Shown here piece by piece: positions 6,504 through 9,451 of a stretch of DNA of 9,451 nt. The translations under genes and the position numbers were made by a program. The DNA comes from Pseudomonadota bacterium (GTDB taxonomy: Bacteria > Pseudomonadota > Gammaproteobacteria > Burkholderiales > Burkholderiaceae_C), in contig JAEZZU010000097.1 of the NCBI GenBank assembly GCA_023418355.1, positions 1 to 9,451 on the forward strand, given 5' to 3'. How positions within the stretch are numbered: position 1 is the stretch's first letter; each line of letters starts with the position of its first letter. The notes under the pieces are model-generated. The model made no database searches. It worked only from the letters and a program-made list of their open reading frames with translations, and was not told the origin of the DNA.

Positions 6504-7514
6504 ATGTCGTCGCCTGCCCTGCCTGAACTTCCGCTGCCGTTTACCGTGCCCCCTCGCCCGGCACGAGCCCGCCATCTGCATCTGGTCCTGCCTTACGCCG
6601 CACTGGCGCAGGACAGCTGTCAGCTCATCCTGCGGGAGCTGCAGCTGCCCCAGCTGGACCAGCTGCTGGCCCAACTGGCCCCCAGCCATGTGGACGAAGG
6701 CAGCATGGACCAGCTGATTCCCCCGCACGAACGCGCCATGGCCCACCTCTGGGGGCTGGATACGCAGTCTCCCGCCTGGGCCACGCTGACGCAGGATGCG
6801 GCATCCGAATACCCCTGTGCCTGGATGACGCTGTGCCACTGGACAGCCGGTGCCGATCAGATTCGCATGGACGACCCTGCCAGCCTGCAGCTGGACATGA
6901 CCGACGCCCAGGCCCTGCATGCCATTCTTGCCCCCTGGTTTGCCGAAGATGGCCTGCAGCTGGAGCTGCACAGCCCCGGCCGCTGGCGGGTGAGCGGCGC
7001 GCCACTGCAGGGGCTGCAGTCCGCCTCGCTGGACCGCGTGCTGCTGCGTGATGTGAGCCACTGGATGCCCCAGGGCCCACACCAGCGCACGCTGCAGCGT
7101 CTGCACAGCGAAGTGCAGATGCTGCTGTACAACCACCGCTTCAATGCCGAGCGTGCCGAACGGGGTCTGCCCCCGGTGAACGCCTTCTGGCTGCATGGTG
7201 TGGGCCAGCTGGATGCAGACGCCCTGCAGGCAGCCCGCACGCTGCAAAGCGTGACGCCCGTGATTTTTGTGGACAGCCTGCGCCAGAGCGCACTGCGCCA
7301 GGACTGGCCTGCATGGAAGCAGGCCTGGCTGAATGCCGAGTCTGGCCCCATTGCCCAGACGCTGGCCCATGTGCAGCTCGGCGGCACCGCCACCGTGACC
7401 TTCTGTGGTGAGCAGCATGCCCGCAGCTACACCACGCAGCGGCGCAGCTGGCTGCAGAAAATCAAGAACAAAATGAATCCCCAGCGCTTTGCTGGCTTGC
7501 ATCAAGCGCTATGA
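6504..7514 (+). CDS. RpfE-like / phosphoglycerate-mutase-like protein upstream of recJ
   Basis: A 336-aa soluble protein without signal peptide or membrane helix. The most distinctive part, 'MLLYNHRFNAERAERGLPPVNAFWLHGVG' split over residues 206-234, matches a stretch I associate with proteins annotated as RpfE-type regulators or cofactor-independent phosphoglycerate-mutase-like. In Xanthomonas the rpfE gene also neighbours recJ, which supports that assignment. I see none of the Ser/Asp/His metal-site motifs of the active mutase, so catalysis is doubtful. The start at 6504 was chosen because the upstream ATG at 6453 would use the whole divergent region; ACAAT lies 8 nt before 6504. The stop overlaps the recJ start by 4 bp (ATGA), so the two are probably co-translated. 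The true function is unknown. Confidence 0.75.
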   Translation: MSSPALPELPLPFTVPPRPARARHLHLVLPYAALAQDSCQLILRELQLPQLDQLLAQLAPSHVDEGSMDQLIPPHERAMAHLWGLDTQSPAWATLTQDAASEYPCAWMTLCHWTAGADQIRMDDPASLQLDMTDAQALHAILAPWFAEDGLQLELHSPGRWRVSGAPLQGLQSASLDRVLLRDVSHWMPQGPHQRTLQRLHSEVQMLLYNHRFNAERAERGLPPVNAFWLHGVGQLDADALQAARTLQSVTPVIFVDSLRQSALRQDWPAWKQAWLNAESGPIAQTLAHVQLGGTATVTFCGEQHARSYTTQRRSWLQKIKNKMNPQRFAGLHQAL

Positions 7515-9220
7515 AAATAATTGAAAGAGAAATCGCGGAAAGCAGCGTCCAGGCCCTGGTGCATGCCGGCGTAAATCCGCTGCTGGCCCGCCTGTACGTG
7601 GCACGGGGCGTGCAGTCCAGTGACGAACTGGACACCAGCCTGAACAAGCTGCTGCCGCCCTCCGGCCTCAAAGGCATTCAGGAAGCCGCGCGCATTCTGG
7701 CCGATGCCATTGCCGCACAGCGCAGCATCTGCATCGTGGCCGACTATGACTGCGACGGCGCCACCGCCTGCGCCGTGGGCGTGCGCGGCCTGCGCATGCT
7801 GGGCGCCCAGCACGTCACCTACGAAGTGCCAGATCGCATTCAGGACGGCTATGGCCTGTCCGCCCCCATCGCCCGGCGCGTACATGCCGCCGGGCATGAG
7901 GTACTGGTGACCGTGGACAACGGCATCGGCAGCATCGATGGCGTGGCCGAAGCCATGCGTCTGGGCATGACCGTGGTGGTGACTGACCACCACCTGCCCG
8001 GTGAAGTGCTGCCCACACCGCATGCCATGGTCAACCCCAACCAGCCCGGCTGCACCTTTGCCAGCAAGGCCATGGCTGGCGTAGGCGTGATGTTCTATGT
8101 GCTGCTCATGCTGCGCGCCGAACTGCGCGCACGCGGCGTGTTCACGGCGCAGAACCAGCCCAAGCTCGACACCCTGCTGCCGCTGGTGGCACTGGGCACC
8201 GTGGCCGATGTGGTCAAGCTGGACACCAACAACCGTCGCCTCGTCGCGCAGGGCCTGCAGCGCATTCGCAAGGGCCACATGCAGGCTGGCATTCGCGGGT
8301 TGTATGAGGCCGCCGGCAAGGAATACTGGCAGGCCACGACCACGGACTTTGGCTTTGCGCTCGGCCCACGCATCAATGCCGCAGGACGTCTGGCCGACAT
8401 GACGATTGGCATTGAATGCCTGCTGACGGATGATTACGGCAAGGCGCTGGAGCTGGCCAAGCTGCTCACCCGCATCAACCGCGAGCGCCAGGAAATGGAA
8501 TCCGACATGCGCATGCAGGCCTTTGCGCTGGCCGATGAGCTGTTTGAGGACGGCGTCACACCACCAGCGGCCATCAGCGTGTTTGACCCGGAATTTCACG
8601 AAGGCGTGGTCGGCATCGTGGCCTCGCGCGTCAAGGACCGCCTGCACCGGCCCACCTTTGTATTTGCCGCCAGCCAGGCAGAAGGCAAGTCGCACGAACT
8701 CAAGGGCTCGGGCCGCTCCATCCCCGGCTTTCACCTGCGCGATGCGCTGGACCTGGTCGCCAAGCGCCACCCGGGGCTGCTGCTGCGCTTTGGCGGCCAC
8801 GCCATGGCGGCGGGCTGCACGATTCCCGAAGACCGTTTTGCCGAATTCGAGCGCGCCTTTGCCCAGGTCGCACAGGAGTGGCTGGATGCCAAGACGCTCA
8901 CACGCTGCGTGGAAACCGACGGACCGCTGGACCCGGCTTTCCGTCAGGCGGAGATCGTGGAAAAACTGAATATGGAAGTCTGGGGCCAGGGCTTTGCACC
9001 GCCCACCTTCAGCGAAGACGTGGAAATCCTTTCGCAACGCCTGGTGGCTGAGAAGCACCTCAAGCTCAAGGTACGCCACCGTGGCGACGAGGTGGACGGC
9101 ATCTGGTTTGGCCGCACCGAGCCACTGCCTGAGTGGGTACACATGGCGTTTCGCCTGGACATCAACGAGTTCCGGGGCGAGCGCAAGGTGCAGTTCCTCG
9201 TGGAAGGCGCTGAAGGATAA
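7511..9220 (+). CDS. recJ: RecJ single-stranded-DNA-specific 5'-3' exonuclease
   Basis: RecJ degrades single-stranded DNA 5' to 3' in recombinational repair (RecF pathway), mismatch repair and base excision repair. At 569 aa it is close to the 577 aa of E. coli RecJ. DHH phosphoesterase metal motifs are complete: 'ADYDCDG' (77-83), 'VDNG' with D136, 'TDHH' (158-161) and 'VADVV' with D233. The stretch 'GPRINAAGRL' (285-294) follows. The DHHA1 nucleic-acid-binding domain shows 'KGSGRSIPGFHLRDAL' (398-413) and 'FGGHAMAAG' (427-435). The C-terminal OB-like region starts near 'FAPPTFSEDVEIL' (495-507). The ATG overlaps the stop of the rpfE-like gene, and no separate Shine-Dalgarno is strong, so translation is probably coupled. 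No gene follows within the window. Confidence 0.97.
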   Translation: MKIIEREIAESSVQALVHAGVNPLLARLYVARGVQSSDELDTSLNKLLPPSGLKGIQEAARILADAIAAQRSICIVADYDCDGATACAVGVRGLRMLGAQHVTYEVPDRIQDGYGLSAPIARRVHAAGHEVLVTVDNGIGSIDGVAEAMRLGMTVVVTDHHLPGEVLPTPHAMVNPNQPGCTFASKAMAGVGVMFYVLLMLRAELRARGVFTAQNQPKLDTLLPLVALGTVADVVKLDTNNRRLVAQGLQRIRKGHMQAGIRGLYEAAGKEYWQATTTDFGFALGPRINAAGRLADMTIGIECLLTDDYGKALELAKLLTRINRERQEMESDMRMQAFALADELFEDGVTPPAAISVFDPEFHEGVVGIVASRVKDRLHRPTFVFAASQAEGKSHELKGSGRSIPGFHLRDALDLVAKRHPGLLLRFGGHAMAAGCTIPEDRFAEFERAFAQVAQEWLDAKTLTRCVETDGPLDPAFRQAEIVEKLNMEVWGQGFAPPTFSEDVEILSQRLVAEKHLKLKVRHRGDEVDGIWFGRTEPLPEWVHMAFRLDINEFRGERKVQFLVEGAEG

Positions 9221-9227
9221 AAACAGG

Positions 9228-9303
9228 AGCAGCTTGCACTGATATTTGCTGCATTTCCGATAGTTTTATATTTGAAACTATTGAAATATCGGCGCAAGAC
9301 GCT
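9228..9303. repeat. Nested palindromic element just after recJ
   Basis: The outer arms AGCAGCTTGCACTGATATTT (9228-9247) and AAATATCGGCGCAAGACGCT (9284-9303) are complementary at 16 of 20 positions. Inside is a perfect 7-bp stem, ATAGTTT (9260-9266) with AAACTAT (9275-9281), around an 8-nt loop. The element begins 8 nt after the recJ stop. It has the same plan, similar arm core (GCTTGC/GCGCAAG) and nearly the same inner stem as the element at 4401-4484. It probably helps end or protect the recJ transcript. Confidence 0.55.
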
Positions 9304-9332
9304 ATCAAAAACAAAGGCCTGCATTGCAGTAA

Positions 9333-9390
9333 TGCCGTTCACTTAAGGTTTTCTGACCTGTTTGATGGGATAGCGTGACGGCACTTTTTT
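9333..9390 (+). terminator. Candidate rho-independent terminator for the rpfE-like/recJ operon
   Basis: TGCCGTTCAC (9333-9342) pairs with GTGACGGCA (9375-9383) as a 9-bp stem with one bulged T, and a run of six T follows at 9385-9390. The loop is long (32 nt) and contains its own AGGT/ACCT mini-hairpin (9346-9349 with 9356-9359). The stem plus T-run is the best terminator in the window, though the long loop lowers confidence. Confidence 0.5.
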
Positions 9391-9396
9391 GACCAC

Positions 9397-9418
9397 ACGG
9401 GGGCATGTTCGCCCCCGT
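9397..9418. other. Strong GC-rich hairpin
   Basis: ACGGGGGC (9397-9404) and GCCCCCGT (9411-9418) form a perfect 8-bp stem around a 6-nt loop. No T-run follows directly on the plus strand (CGCTGTTTGGGG), and on the minus strand the stem is followed by an A-run, so it is not a classical terminator in either direction. It could be a second stop signal or a leader structure for the next gene. Confidence 0.4.
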
Positions 9419-9451
9419 CGCTGTTTGGGGAGCAACCTCTCACTGAGCCTT

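Larger units (their letters stand above)
9221..9451. other. Non-coding region downstream of recJ
   Basis: No credible gene starts in these 231 bases. In order they hold a nested palindromic element (9228-9303), a small hairpin (9321-9335), a terminator-like stem with six T (9333-9390) and a strong GC hairpin (9397-9418). The last 30 bases may be the leader of the next gene; prfB follows recJ in some Burkholderiales as far as I recall, but nothing here proves it. Confidence 0.5.

Noticed and set aside
4910..6526. Plus-strand open frame of 538 codons opposite lolC and lolD
   Set aside because: It lies opposite two certain genes, is His/Arg-rich without domain or ribosome binding site, and is explained by the GC-rich third positions of the real genes.
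7502..9142. Minus-strand open frame of 546 codons opposite recJ
   Set aside because: recJ has every family motif on the plus strand; the opposite frame shows a His/Gln/Ala-rich composition and no motif.
1..9451. Mobile element, CRISPR array, defence or toxin-antitoxin system
   Set aside because: No transposase, integrase, regularly spaced repeats or defence-type domains are seen; the gene content is housekeeping and composition looks even by eye across all genes.

Overview
The window looks like ordinary chromosome from a betaproteobacterium of the order Burkholderiales, most likely family Comamonadaceae (Comamonas/Delftia/Acidovorax type). This rests on three things: GC-rich genes separated by AT-richer spacers, the pairing of an RpfE/phosphoglycerate-mutase-like gene with recJ, and intergenic palindromes with an AGCGCT core that I associate with this family. 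The species is an inference; no rRNA or other marker gene is present.

Layout. Positions 1-6415 are a leftward (minus-strand) series. In transcription order it runs: LolC/E-type permease, LolD ATPase (8-bp overlap), an 84-nt palindromic spacer, a TatD/YjjV-type hydrolase, a second spacer with a related repeat, a family-6 DNA-deoxyinosine glycosylase, a small spermidine-synthase-fold protein (1 nt after the glycosylase stop), a GspE/PulE-type secretion/pilus ATPase, a 240-bp spacer, and the first 14 codons of a gene that reads as a TctB-family transporter subunit. The window edge cuts that last gene. Positions 6504-9220 run rightward: an RpfE-like protein of unknown biochemical role, then recJ with a 4-bp ATGA overlap. 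The lolC and rpfE-like genes diverge from a short shared promoter region at 6416-6503. The last 230 bases hold no gene; they contain a palindromic repeat, a probable terminator and a strong GC hairpin.

Function. lolC-lolD drive lipoprotein release from the inner membrane. recJ and the deoxyinosine glycosylase belong to DNA repair but lie in different transcription units. The GspE-like ATPase has no other secretion or pilus gene beside it here. TctB would belong to a tripartite tricarboxylate-type transporter lying outside the window.

I see no new defence system, mobile element, CRISPR array, tRNA or rRNA. The most interesting signals are non-coding. One is a pair of similarly built nested palindromes (4401-4484 and 9228-9303). 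Another is a near-identical 17-mer on both sides of tatD. The third is a recurring ACAAT box 8-11 nt before the chosen ATG of three genes, which suggests leaderless or very short-leader transcripts.
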